A stretch of DNA of 64,000 nt. Source: Rhodomicrobium sp. R_RK_3. Lineage in GTDB: Bacteria; Pseudomonadota; Alphaproteobacteria; Rhizobiales; Rhodomicrobiaceae. Position numbers and translations under genes: made by a program. Below the pieces are notes generated by a model that worked only from the letters and a program-made list of their open reading frames with translations, had not been told where the DNA came from and searched no databases. Shown piece by piece: positions 54,528 through 64,000 of this stretch. Position 1 is the stretch's first letter, and each line of letters opens with the position of its first letter. The stretch is taken from contig NZ_MWLK01000024.1 in the NCBI RefSeq assembly GCF_002198715.1, positions 31,745-95,744 of the forward strand. The letters run 5' to 3'.

Positions 54528-55378
54528 CTCATACCCCGCAATGATTCAACCGCAAGAAAAGCGACGTGCCGCGCGAAGCGCGTACGGAACTATACCACAC
54601 GTTGCAGGTGGCGTATCGCCACCACAACCCAAATAGGTATTTTTTCGGGTGGCGCAAAAGCCCGGCAAAGGTTTCGCCGGCCGGGGCTTCCGTTCCCCGA
54701 GCTTATAAGAATTCATCTTGTCATGAATGAGACCAAAGGCCGGGACCGAAGGCTTGGGGCGTAAGGCTGGCGCAAGCTGGCCGGGCGGGCAAGGCTGAGG
54801 CGATGGGCTTTGAAGTCTTTGTCGGCGTTTAGGTAGCGTGGCGGGCCAATAATCTGTGCCGCGCGATGACTTATTGGGATAAATCGCCCCATAACACTGG
54901 AGCCGATCGCTGAAGGCGTTGGAAAAGTAACCGTCTGTTGACAGGAACCCATACGAAATCACCTGCATTCCCCACAATTTCAACCGGCAAGGTGCCAATT
55001 CGGCACGCAATTAGCCGTGCAGAAACACTCATCGCGTGTGGGAATTCCGGGCGTCTACCGATGCAAGCGGTTCGAGCTTTGCAAAAGGATTGTGGCGCAT
55101 CGGCTGGGGGCAACCCGGCCCGCCTGGGTCTCTCGTATTCGGATTGACGGCTTGACGGCGATCGAACCAGTTCTGTACATTTTTATTACAAATTTAATAA
55201 TCACTCTTGCTCCTGTTTTTATCAATACAATCAAAGGTTGGTCTGATGTCAGCACCGGGCTTTTTTAGCGCCGCTCCCTCGACGCCCGCCCCGCGATGCC
55301 CTCCAAAAAACCTCTCACCCTAGAATGCCGCTCGCCTGACGATGATGCACACGCGCGCTTCACCTGAGAGGTCGAAAC
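54528..55378. other. 851-bp gap with possible small frames
   Basis: No convincing gene. A minus-strand frame (54713-54952, 79 residues, with RAAQIIGPPRYLNADKDFKA) ends just ahead of the terminator-like hairpin and could be a small gene or remnant. On the plus strand, an AT-rich stretch at 55152-55268 could encode a 38-residue membrane peptide (YIFITNLIITLAPVFINTI) from a TTG without a clear ribosome site. Both are weak. Confidence 0.35.
54656..54689 (-). terminator. Terminator-like hairpin, minus strand
   Basis: On the minus strand AAGCCCCGGC pairs with GCCGGGCTT (one bulged base) followed by TTTT. Forward arms are 54658-54666 and 54680-54689. It would end transcripts coming from about 54700-55000. 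Confidence 0.5.
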
Positions 55379-56080
55379 ATGGCAAGTTCAACCAACGGCG
55401 CCAGAAAGCGCCATTATGACCTTCGCGTCTGGGGACACTCGAACATCCTCTATTGGTGGGTGATCTGGGCATACGGCTATGTCTGCGCGGCGGTCACCTA
55501 TTTCTACGGCACGACCATCAAGCTGAGCGAGGCAAGCCGGCCTTTCCAGATCTACGAAGGCTCCTGGCTCGGCTGGTCGTTTCTTGTCCTGCTGCTGATG
55601 ACGATCATGTTCTCCGCGATCCGCATCAAAGGCTATCTCGCGGTGATCGGCATTCTGGGGCTCCTGTTTGCCATCGAGATCCTCGACCGCACCGGCAATC
55701 TCATCATGATCGTCGCCAACGTCCCGGATCTCGTCGTCTACATGAATCTCGGCTTCTATTTCATGTTCTCGAACATCCTGCTGATCGTCTGGCTCATCGC
55801 CCTCTTCATTTTCGACCCGCTGACCTATTGGCAATTCCAGGAAGGGCAATTGCTGGAGGTCCACACGCTCGACGACGAGGACGACAAGGTCTACCCGACC
55901 ATCATGATGAGCATCAGCCGGCGGCCGATGGATTTCCTGCGCAAGGCGCTCGGCTTGTTCCAAACCGGCGATATGCGGCTCAGCCCGCAGCGCGAGGGCC
56001 AATATTCCATCATCATCCCCAATGTCTGGAAAGTTGAACAAAAAATTAAACGCGCGCTTGAGGTTATCAGACAGCAATAG
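55379..56080 (+). CDS. Hypothetical membrane protein with cytoplasmic C-terminal domain
   Basis: The 233-residue protein has four helices (about residues 20-150, including FLVLLLMTIMFSAIRIKGYL) and a soluble tail of about 70 residues (VHTLDDEDDKVYPTIMMSIS onward). The start follows GAGAGGTCGAAAC. I do not recognise the family. The next gene, an L,D-transpeptidase, begins 126 bp later. Confidence 0.7.
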   Translation: MASSTNGARKRHYDLRVWGHSNILYWWVIWAYGYVCAAVTYFYGTTIKLSEASRPFQIYEGSWLGWSFLVLLLMTIMFSAIRIKGYLAVIGILGLLFAIEILDRTGNLIMIVANVPDLVVYMNLGFYFMFSNILLIVWLIALFIFDPLTYWQFQEGQLLEVHTLDDEDDKVYPTIMMSISRRPMDFLRKALGLFQTGDMRLSPQREGQYSIIIPNVWKVEQKIKRALEVIRQQ

Positions 56081-56206
56081 GTGCCGGCCCAGCCCCAATT
56101 TGGAACGAAGCCGCGGCTCGATCGCTTTTCCTCGCGTTGGAGAATTGTGGAGGGCGGCACGGGATTTCCCGCGCGGCCGCCCGTTGAGCCATTGAGTCTG
56201 CCCGCA

Positions 56207-57241
56207 ATGCGCATCCTGTTCCTGCTGCTTCTGCTTGGGCTTCTCCCATGGGACATGGCCCCCGCCCAGGCCAGGGAGGCAACGGACGCAGCCGCGGACT
56301 CCTCAGCCGTGCCGACCGCGCTGGAGCGCCGCCTGAAGGCGCAAGGCTTCGAACTCGGCACACCTGCCTTCATCCGCATCTTCAAGGAAAGCGCGACGCT
56401 GGAGCTCTGGCTCTGGCGCGGCGGGCGCTATTACCGTTTCAAGAACTACAAGATCTGCAAATGGTCGGGCGAACTGGGGCCGAAGCTGGCCGAGGGCGAC
56501 AGGCAAAGCCCCGAGGGCGTCTACTTCATTTCGGGCCGCGACCTGGTCATCAACAGCCGGTGGCACCGCGCCATGAATCTGGGCTTTCCCAATTCGCGCG
56601 ACCGGGCGCTCGGGCTGACCGGCGGCGGCATCCTGATCCACGGCAAATGCTCCTCGACCGGCTGCTTTTCGATGACCGATCCCGTCGTCGAGGAAGTTTA
56701 CGAGATCATTGCCGCCGCGCTCGATGCCGGCCAGCCGCGCGTCACCGTCAACGTCTTCCCCTTCCCGCTGACGCGCGCCAATCTCGCCCGCCATGCCGAT
56801 GACGACTGGATCGATTTCTGGACCGGCCTGAAGCGCGGCCACGACCTCTTCCTGCGCGACGGCCTGCCGCCCCGCACTTATGTCTGCGGCGGCGAATACG
56901 CCTTCCAATCACGCACCGCGCGGCGCGTTCCGCTCGGCGGCAACAAGGTCTGCACGCCGCTCCGCAAACCCGCGGTCAGCGTCGCCGGCGCGAACGCCAA
57001 GCTGCCGAGCCGGGCCCAGCGCGCCCAGACCGCCGAGGAGCGGGCGAAAGTCTGCGATCCCAAGCGCACCGAGTGCCGATTGCTGCGCGACGCCATCGCC
57101 AGCAACGCGCCCTGTCCGCGCAAATATGCCCGCTGCCGCGTCCGCGATATCGCCGTCAGCAAGAGCATCGAATGCCCGCTGAAATTTCCCCGCTGCCGTA
57201 AGGGTCGGGCTCCCGCCAGCCCAATGGTTTCCAAAAAATAA
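56207..57241 (+). CDS. YafK-type L,D-transpeptidase-family protein with Cys-rich tail
   Basis: The 344-residue precursor has a signal peptide (MRILFLLLLLGLLPWDMAPA, then QA). The catalytic domain has LEGWL-type strands and the active-site HGKCSSTGCFSM near residue 145 (His and Cys of the YkuD fold). YafK-like enzymes cut Lpp-peptidoglycan bonds or attach proteins to the wall. The C-terminal 90 residues carry repeated CPxKxxxC units (CPRKYARC, CPLKFPRC) and CDPKRTEC, unusual for the family and likely disulfide-linked. ATG 56207 is fixed by the signal peptide. Confidence 0.85.
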   Translation: MRILFLLLLLGLLPWDMAPAQAREATDAAADSSAVPTALERRLKAQGFELGTPAFIRIFKESATLELWLWRGGRYYRFKNYKICKWSGELGPKLAEGDRQSPEGVYFISGRDLVINSRWHRAMNLGFPNSRDRALGLTGGGILIHGKCSSTGCFSMTDPVVEEVYEIIAAALDAGQPRVTVNVFPFPLTRANLARHADDDWIDFWTGLKRGHDLFLRDGLPPRTYVCGGEYAFQSRTARRVPLGGNKVCTPLRKPAVSVAGANAKLPSRAQRAQTAEERAKVCDPKRTECRLLRDAIASNAPCPRKYARCRVRDIAVSKSIECPLKFPRCRKGRAPASPMVSKK

Positions 57242-57278
57242 ACGGCTCATCCACAGGCTCGATCACCGGCCCGGATAG

Positions 57279-57305
57279 TTAGCACTCACCACTTGACAGT
57301 GCTAA
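57279..57305. promoter_or_regulatory. CIRCE operator (HrcA site) of groESL
   Basis: TTAGCACTC, a nine-base spacer, then CAGTGCTAA: one mismatch from the CIRCE consensus TTAGCACTC-N9-GAGTGCTAA. It lies 95 bp ahead of groES. HrcA binding here would repress the operon at normal temperature. Confidence 0.92.
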
Positions 57306-57320
57306 CAATTGGTCTTAGAT
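57293..57320 (+). promoter_or_regulatory. Sigma-70-type promoter of groESL, overlapping CIRCE
   Basis: TTGACA at 57293-57298 and TTAGAT at 57315-57320 with 16 bp between. The -35 box lies inside the CIRCE element, so HrcA would block RNA polymerase directly. Confidence 0.65.
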
Positions 57321-57399
57321 CGCGAGTTAGAGGCAGCGGCGCCCCCTCTTATCGCCCTGCCTTCAATTTCTCGTCCGGTCCTTTGATGGAGGTTTGTCT

Positions 57400-57723
57400 A
57401 TGAAGTTTCGTCCGCTTCATGATCGTGTCGTCGTTCGCCGTATTGATGCCGAGCTGAAGTCCGCCGGCGGCATCATCATCCCCGATACCGCCCAGGAAAA
57501 GCCCCAGCAGGGCGAAGTCGTCGGCGTCGGCCCGGGTGCCCGTGGCGATGACAACGAGCTCATTCCGCTGGACGTCAAGGTCGGCGACCGCGTGCTGTTC
57601 GGCAAATGGTCGGGCACGGAAGTCAAGATCGACGGCGAAGACCTTCTCATCATGAAAGAGAGCGACATCATGGGTATCATCGAGGGCGCTGCCGTCGGTG
57701 GGAAGAAGTCGAAAGCCGCTTAA
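57400..57723 (+). CDS. groES: Co-chaperonin GroES
   Basis: The 107-residue protein has the GroES start [16 protein letters not shown], the mobile-loop region [18 protein letters not shown] and the end of the beta-barrel. It is slightly longer than the usual 95-97 residues at the C-terminus ([12 protein letters not shown]). ATG 57400 follows GATGGAGG. It caps the GroEL cavity during folding. Confidence 0.97.
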   Translation: MKFRPLHDRVVVRRIDAELKSAGGIIIPDTAQEKPQQGEVVGVGPGARGDDNELIPLDVKVGDRVLFGKWSGTEVKIDGEDLLIMKESDIMGIIEGAAVGGKKSKAA

Positions 57724-57730
57724 TTTCTGA

Positions 57731-59383
<1,653 letters not shown>

Positions 59384-59407
59384 GTCCTCCGAGCCAGATG
59401 ACATGCG

Positions 59408-59433
59408 AAGGCCCGCCACCCGGCGGGCCTTTT
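59408..59433 (+). terminator. Rho-independent terminator of groESL
   Basis: AAGGCCCGCC, loop ACCC, GGCGGGCCTT followed by TTG: a strong GC stem with a short T-run, 25 bp after the groEL stop. Confidence 0.85.
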
Positions 59434-59472
59434 GCATTGGGGCCATCCCGGGGACGGGCAGGAACCGCCGCC

Positions 59473-60360
59473 CTACTGCGCCAGCATCCCGCTATGCTTA
59501 GCCTTGAAGTCCGGTTCGACGTGGATGGTGATGAGCGTGTCGCCCATGTCGGCCTGCATGGCCTGCTCGATCCGGTCGCAGATCTCATGCGCCCGGGCGA
59601 CGGTCATGTCGCCCGGCACCACCAGGTGAAAATCGATGAAGGTGCGCCGGCCGGCATGGCGGGCGCGCAGATCGTGCGCCTCGATGGCGTCTTGGGAATT
59701 GGCAGAGATAAGCGCGGTGATGCGGCCGAGGATTTCGGGAGCGGGCGCTTCGTCCATGAGGCCGCTCACGCTCTCCTTCAGCAGGCGCCAGCCCGACCAG
59801 AGAATGCTGAGCGCCACCAGCGCGGCAAGCACCGGGTCTAGCACCGCCCATCCGGTCAGCACCGCCAGCAGCAGGCCGACCAGGACGCCGATGGAGGTCA
59901 GCACGTCGGTGAACAGATGCATTCCATCCGCGACGAGGGCAGGGGAGCGCTGCGCCCGGCCGGTCCGGATCAGCAGCCAGCACCAGCCCGCGTTGATGAC
60001 GCTGGCCAGGGCATTGACCGCCATACCCTCCCAGGGGGCATCGATCGGCCTCGGCGTCATGATGCCGAAATAGGCGGCCCGCAAAATCGCCAGCGCCGCG
60101 ACCACGATCAGCACGCCTTCCAGCACCGCCGAAAAATATTCCGCCTTGTGATGTCCGTAGGGGTGGTTCGAGTCGGCGGGCTTGGCGCTGGTCTTGATGG
60201 CGGCGAGCGCCACGAAGGCGGTGACGACGTTGATGACGCTTTCCAGCGCGTCGGAAAACAACGCGATCGAGCCAGTCCAGGCATAGGCCAGATATTTCAG
60301 CCCGAAGACGATGCAGGCAATGACGATGCTGCCCGCCGCCAGCGTTTGAATATTTTTCAC
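59473..60360 (-). CDS. Cation diffusion facilitator (CDF) family transporter
   Basis: CDF proteins export Zn, Co, Mn or Fe ions by proton antiport. The 295-residue protein has six helices with the metal-site motifs SDALES near residue 35, HPYGHHKAEY near 65 and DGMHLFTDVLTS near 145 (the HxxxD site), and a cytoplasmic domain ending in HVEPDFK. GTG 60360 with GGAGGGGCC is preferred to a TTG at 60402. Metal specificity is not clear from the sites. Confidence 0.93.
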   Translation of the reverse strand: MKNIQTLAAGSIVIACIVFGLKYLAYAWTGSIALFSDALESVINVVTAFVALAAIKTSAKPADSNHPYGHHKAEYFSAVLEGVLIVVAALAILRAAYFGIMTPRPIDAPWEGMAVNALASVINAGWCWLLIRTGRAQRSPALVADGMHLFTDVLTSIGVLVGLLLAVLTGWAVLDPVLAALVALSILWSGWRLLKESVSGLMDEAPAPEILGRITALISANSQDAIEAHDLRARHAGRRTFIDFHLVVPGDMTVARAHEICDRIEQAMQADMGDTLITIHVEPDFKAKHSGMLAQ

Positions 60361-60656
60361 GGCCCCTCCGAATATCACCGGTCGCACTCCGTCGAAGCGC
60401 AACGAGCACTGCGGCTAGGCCGTATCAAATTCGGACGGGTCTTGCTATCCCTATCGATATACTTGCAAATTGTTTGCATGTGCATTCACCGCGCATTGCC
60501 AATTCGATAAGCTCGGACCGGCAACACGCGGGACCATTCGAGCGCTTGGAGCGGGTAGGGGAATGTGGGGCCGGCTCCCCCCGCCTCATCCCGCTCCAGG
60601 CCATATGATAGATCACTGTCATGAATTTGGATTGAGCCGATCCAAAAAAAGCTGAT

Positions 60657-61049
60657 CTAGTCTTCCGACCGCACCGCCCGGTCCAGGCTGAGAGGGCCGC
60701 CGCCGACCGAGGCGATATAGAGCAGCACGAAACAATATAGCACGGCCAGTTCGCCGCCATTGAGGATCGGGTAGAAGCCACGCGGATAATGCGCGTAGAA
60801 ATAGGCGACGGCGGTCATGCCGGACAGGATGAAGGCCACCGGCCGGGTGAACAGCCCGAGGATGAGCAGCACGCCGCCCACGAGTTCGAGGATGCCGGCG
60901 GCGCCGCCCATGGTGGTGGGCGAGGCGTTGTTCATCGGGCCGACCGGGAAGTTCAGATATTTGGTGAATCCGTGCTGCAGCAGCAGCAGCCCGGTCATGA
61001 ATCGCAGGACACTGAGCAGCACCCCGCTGAATGGACTTAGGAACGTCAT
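60657..61049 (-). CDS. DoxX family membrane protein
   Basis: The 130-residue protein has four helices and the DoxX pattern LRFMTGLLLLQHGFTKYL near the start and GGVLLILGLFTRPVA near residue 58. DoxX proteins are linked to redox and thiol metabolism in some bacteria, but the reaction is unclear. ATG 61049 gives the normal length; the longer open frame upstream is not supported. Confidence 0.88.
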   Translation of the reverse strand: MTFLSPFSGVLLSVLRFMTGLLLLQHGFTKYLNFPVGPMNNASPTTMGGAAGILELVGGVLLILGLFTRPVAFILSGMTAVAYFYAHYPRGFYPILNGGELAVLYCFVLLYIASVGGGPLSLDRAVRSED

Positions 61050-61236
61050 GGTTTTTTTCCCCCTTGATTGTCGTGACACCCGATAGATAAGCTGAATCAC
61101 CGGGGATGGCCGATTCAATTTGTCGGGATAAGGCGAGGGGTGGGTGCGAAATGAACAGCGCAACCGCCTAGGGCTCGGATCTATTCGGAGCGCGCCGGTC
61201 GTTCGAAGCCGATGGCCTCGACGATCCTGCGCTGCG

Positions 61237-63432
61237 CTAATTGCCCTCCGACCGGTTCTTGGCGTGCCAGACCAGATGCTCCAGCAATTCGGCCGTACGG
61301 GTGACCGAGGAGCGGATGCTCTCCAGCATCTCCGGAACCCGGGCGAGGTCGACGCCGTCGGCGATTTCGAGCGCGGCGCGCTGCGCATTGCCGACCAGCG
61401 AGGCGAGCAGGTTGAGATAGGCGATGTCGGTGTCGCTGCCGAGCCGGGGCGACTTGACGTCATGGCTCCGGATGATGCCGTCCTGCAGACGGCGCCGCGC
61501 CGTCTCCACCGCCTTGCGCTCGGTCACGTCGAAGAACAGCAGCACGAAGCCGAGCACCCGGCCGGGCGGTGCGACGACCGGATCGGCCCGCAGCAGCAGC
61601 GTGTTGGTCCCGGCCTTGGTCTGGAACGCCACCTCGCCGCGCCAGGAGCGGCGCTGCCGCATCAGCTCCTTCAGCCGGCCGCGCACCTCCTCCGGCTCGG
61701 AGAACAGCGGCGCCAGTTCCAGAATGTTCCGCAGCGCCGTCCCGGCCCCTTGCGGCAGCAGATCGAACGCCTCGTTGGTCAGCATGATGTCGCCCTTGGC
61801 GTCGGCGATGATGACGAGATCGTCGGAAGGGCGGATCTGCTGCTTGAGCTGATCGAGCTGGTCCTTGATGATCAGCATCCGCAGCGAGCGGAAATGCAGC
61901 ACCACGTCCGACACCGACTCGCCCATCATCCTGGCGATGGCGAGATCGGCCGGGCTCCACGGCTCGCAGGTGCCCTCGACGAGCTGGTGCCATTTGGCGA
62001 AGGAGCGGCGCGGCGAAAGGTCGTTCGGGGTCTCCCCAATGATGAAGGGCTTGAACGGATTGCCGCCCCAGGTGACGGTATGCACCCGTTCGGGGCGGAA
62101 CCAGATCAGATATTCGCCGGGGACATTCGAGACCGGCACGGCGACCAGCCCGCTCGCCACCGGCGTCAGCGAGGCGAATTCGGGCTCATCCATGCCGAGC
62201 GACGTGGTGCTGATGAGCCGGGCGCGCTTGCCGTCGAGCCATTTGCCGATATCGCGCAGCTTGTGCGTGCCGGGCACCTCGCCGGCCGAGAACACCTGCT
62301 TTTCATAGAGCAGCGCCGCGCCGGTGGCGTTCAGCGGCTGCAGCACCGGCTGCGGGCTGGCGAACAGGCCGGTCTTCCAGTCGCCCTCCCGCGCCATCGC
62401 CTCGATCATGCGCTCCTCGAGCCGGCGCACCGACATTTCCGACTGGGCGCGGGCGAAGCTCTCGAGAGCGGTGATGCGGGTGGCGATGGTCTCGGCGAGC
62501 AGTTCGCAGACGGCGCGCACCTCGTAATGGGCAAAGCGCGCCACGTAATGGTGGCAGGCGAGCAGGCCCCAGAGCCGTCCGCCGACGACGAGCGAGGCGA
62601 CCAGCGTCGCCTGGACGCCCATGTTCTTCAGATATTGGATGTGGATCGGCGACATGCTGCGCAGGAAGCAGAGCGACATGTCGAGATCCTCGCCCGTCAG
62701 CGGCGAGCGGTGCGGCACCAGCGGCACCGGCGTATTTTCGACATCCTCCAGCATCCTCACCCGGTTGCGCTCATAGAGGCGGCGGGCGATTTGCGGGATG
62801 TCGGAGGCGGGATACCAATTGCCGAGATAAGGCTCCAGCTCGGGCCTCCGCTGCTCGGAATAGACCTGGCCGTGGCCGTCCTCGTCGAAGCGGTAGAGCA
62901 TGACGCGGTCGTAGCCGGTCAACTCCTGCACGATGCGCACCGACTGGTCGCAAAGGGCACGCAGCGAATTGGATTTGAGGATGGTTTGCAGCGCCCTTTC
63001 GACATGTTTGGAAAGGTCGACCGAGGGGCCCGCCCGCTCCAGCTCGATCACCAGCCCGCCTTCGGGCGGACGGTGCAGCAGGGCGTCGAAGGCTGAGGCG
63101 GGATTGCCGATGTGGCACCGCACCGCCAGCGGAATGGTCGAGAGCGGCTCGCCCAGATTGGGGCGGATACGCTCCAGGAGATCGCCCTCCAGATCGTCGA
63201 GCGGCGATCCGAGCACGTCGCGATCGAGCTTGAGAAACGCGGCCGCGTTGGCGCTGGCCTGGATGACGGTGAAGTCGGGCTCGCTGACCACCAGCAGCGC
63301 GCCATGGGGCTGGATCGATCCCGCCAATTGGATCTGCTCGCGTTCGCAATTCGACAAATCGGCCTTGCCGAAAGCCGGCGGCGAGCCATAGCGAAGCGTC
63401 ATCGACTGGTCTCCAAGCGGCGGGACCGTCAA
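61237..63432 (-). CDS. Bacteriophytochrome, PAS-GAF-PHY with PAS-type output, no kinase domain
   Basis: The 731-residue photoreceptor binds biliverdin through Cys29 in SNCERE, ahead of the PAS domain. The GAF domain has YPASDIPQIAR near residue 208, and the PHY tongue has WGGNPFKP and PRRSFAKWH near 470. Behind it is a PAS domain (about 540-650) and a short helical end; no HATPase motifs are present. This layout and length match the phytochromes of Bradyrhizobium/Rhodopseudomonas that control photosynthesis genes by binding the repressor PpsR. The neighbour hemA fits. Internal ATG 63402 is an alternative start. Confidence 0.9.
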   Translation of the reverse strand: MTVPPLGDQSMTLRYGSPPAFGKADLSNCEREQIQLAGSIQPHGALLVVSEPDFTVIQASANAAAFLKLDRDVLGSPLDDLEGDLLERIRPNLGEPLSTIPLAVRCHIGNPASAFDALLHRPPEGGLVIELERAGPSVDLSKHVERALQTILKSNSLRALCDQSVRIVQELTGYDRVMLYRFDEDGHGQVYSEQRRPELEPYLGNWYPASDIPQIARRLYERNRVRMLEDVENTPVPLVPHRSPLTGEDLDMSLCFLRSMSPIHIQYLKNMGVQATLVASLVVGGRLWGLLACHHYVARFAHYEVRAVCELLAETIATRITALESFARAQSEMSVRRLEERMIEAMAREGDWKTGLFASPQPVLQPLNATGAALLYEKQVFSAGEVPGTHKLRDIGKWLDGKRARLISTTSLGMDEPEFASLTPVASGLVAVPVSNVPGEYLIWFRPERVHTVTWGGNPFKPFIIGETPNDLSPRRSFAKWHQLVEGTCEPWSPADLAIARMMGESVSDVVLHFRSLRMLIIKDQLDQLKQQIRPSDDLVIIADAKGDIMLTNEAFDLLPQGAGTALRNILELAPLFSEPEEVRGRLKELMRQRRSWRGEVAFQTKAGTNTLLLRADPVVAPPGRVLGFVLLFFDVTERKAVETARRRLQDGIIRSHDVKSPRLGSDTDIAYLNLLASLVGNAQRAALEIADGVDLARVPEMLESIRSSVTRTAELLEHLVWHAKNRSEGN

Positions 63433-63588
63433 TCTAGAAGCATCTTGCCGGCCGCGTCCAGCTTGGCGGCAGTAAAACGGGGAAGCTTTGAGAGTCTATC
63501 GCTCCAGGCGAAAGCAATAAGCCCTCGCCCGTTGGGAGAGGTCGGCGCGCAGTTCATCCTCTCCTGGAGGTTTTCACGGACCTCCCCA

Positions 63589-63692
63589 CGTCGCCCCGGC
63601 CGTCAGAGCCGGGACCTGCTCGCCTCTTGCCGCAGTGGTCGCTGATCTGCGAGTGGGTCCCGGCTCACCGCTTCGCGGTGTCCGGGACGACG
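63589..63692. repeat. Composite palindromic repeat, second family (full copy)
   Basis: CGTCGCCCCGGCCG, GAGCCGGGACCTGCTCGCC, CTTGCCGCAG and the closing GGTCCCGGCTCACCGCTTCG ... TCCGGGACGACG match the element at 10960-11068 segment by segment, with small indels in the middle. It lies in the gap between hemA and the phytochrome gene. Confidence 0.7.
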
Positions 63693-63728
63693 AATAGGAG
63701 GGGCCGAGCCGCATTGGAGCGGTCGGAC

Positions 63729-63775
63729 AAAAAAGCCTGCGCCACCCATTCGAGATGAATGAAGCGGCGCAGGCT
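63729..63775 (-). terminator. Rho-independent terminator of hemA
   Basis: On the minus strand AGCCTGCGCC (forward 63766-63775) pairs with GGCGCAGGCT (forward 63734-63743), followed by a run of six T (forward A-run 63729-63734). It lies just after the hemA stop. Confidence 0.85.
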
Positions 63776-63802
63776 GTCGGCGGAACACTGGCGCGGCGGC
63801 AA

Positions 63803-64000
63803 CTATTCCGCCGCCAGCCCCACATATTTGCCCTGGCCGACCGGGCATTGCGCCCACATCGCCGACAGCGCCGAGGCGAGCCAGTCCATGTGCTCGTCGG
63901 TGTGCAGCGGCGTCGGGGTGAGGCGGATGCGCTCGGTGCCCTTGGCGACGGTCGGGTAATTGATGGGCTGTACGTAGATGCCGTAATGGGCCATCAGCAT
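63803..64000 (-). CDS. hemA: 5-aminolevulinate synthase HemA, C-terminal part
   Basis: HemA condenses glycine and succinyl-CoA, the first step of tetrapyrrole synthesis in alphaproteobacteria. The 65 residues in view are the C-terminus, with [14 protein letters not shown] and [11 protein letters not shown], both highly conserved. The rest of the gene lies to the right of the window. Being next to a phytochrome of the photosynthesis-control type supports a phototrophic host. Confidence 0.93.
   Translation of the reverse strand: MLMAHYGIYVQPINYPTVAKGTERIRLTPTPLHTDEHMDWLASALSAMWAQCPVGQGKYVGLAAE

Noticed and set aside
54546..55010. 154-aa minus-strand gene
   Set aside because: It runs through the terminator-like hairpin, has no ribosome site and no recognisable sequence.
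61144..63096. 650-codon plus-strand frame over the phytochrome
   Set aside because: Antisense to a gene with intact domains and motifs; its own translation shows no domain.

Overview
The window is chromosomal DNA from a GC-rich alphaproteobacterium, most likely Hyphomicrobiales. Three things point there: the gene order glnD-murJ-(insert)-trpS-usp-nfuA-(nitroreductase)-tsaB-rimI-fur, a Fur/Mur protein without the usual CxxC zinc ligands, and a kinase-less bacteriophytochrome beside the end of hemA (5-aminolevulinate synthase). The last pairing suggests a phototroph and that a photosynthesis gene cluster begins past the right edge.

Layout. 1-10.9 kb: conserved housekeeping genes, interrupted between murJ and trpS by a small accessory insert (cyclase-fold protein, 37-aa protein, HEPN-like protein). 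11.2-17.5 kb: minus-strand genes for a secreted caspase-like protein, a cyanuric-acid-type ring-opening amidohydrolase, the helicase HrpB and a Bug-type binding protein. 18.2-38.3 kb: a 20-kb, eight-gene, same-strand locus, the most unusual part of the window. 38.4-42.9 kb: stress and surface genes (AhpD-like, DUF6481, DUF427, lectin-like, fdhD, a curlin-repeat amyloid). 43.2-51.2 kb: a 7.9-kb integrated element bounded by 88-bp direct repeats that include the 5' half of tRNA-Pro(CGG); it holds an integrase remnant, phage-lysis-like genes, an Abi-alpha-like protein, a guanidino-modifying-enzyme homologue, a regulator and a RepA-like ATPase. 51.3-64 kb: aldo/keto reductase, FecCD-type ABC transporter, YafK-like L,D-transpeptidase, CIRCE-groESL, CDF transporter, DoxX, bacteriophytochrome and partial hemA.

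The 18.2-38.3 kb locus encodes, in order: a lysozyme-like/L,D-transpeptidase-like/peptidoglycan-binding protein; a subtilisin-plus-trypsin double protease; a membrane-anchored caspase homologue; a second subtilisin with polyproline linkers; a Clp-type AAA+ ATPase; a radical-SAM activase-like protein; a 2114-residue protein with zinc ribbons, a degenerate protein kinase, a COG1112-type SF1 helicase and a Vsr-like nuclease end; and a coiled-coil protein. The last three genes overlap at stop/start codons. None of the hydrolytic proteins shows a signal peptide. I infer an intracellular conflict (anti-phage or programmed-death) system in which the ATPase/helicase half senses or remodels and the protease/lysin half kills. 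The helicase-kinase fusion recalls Mokosh type I, but the rest does not match a system I can name.

Paired-palindrome (REPIN-like) repeats of two sequence families are scattered between genes. I found no CRISPR array, rRNA or complete insertion sequence.
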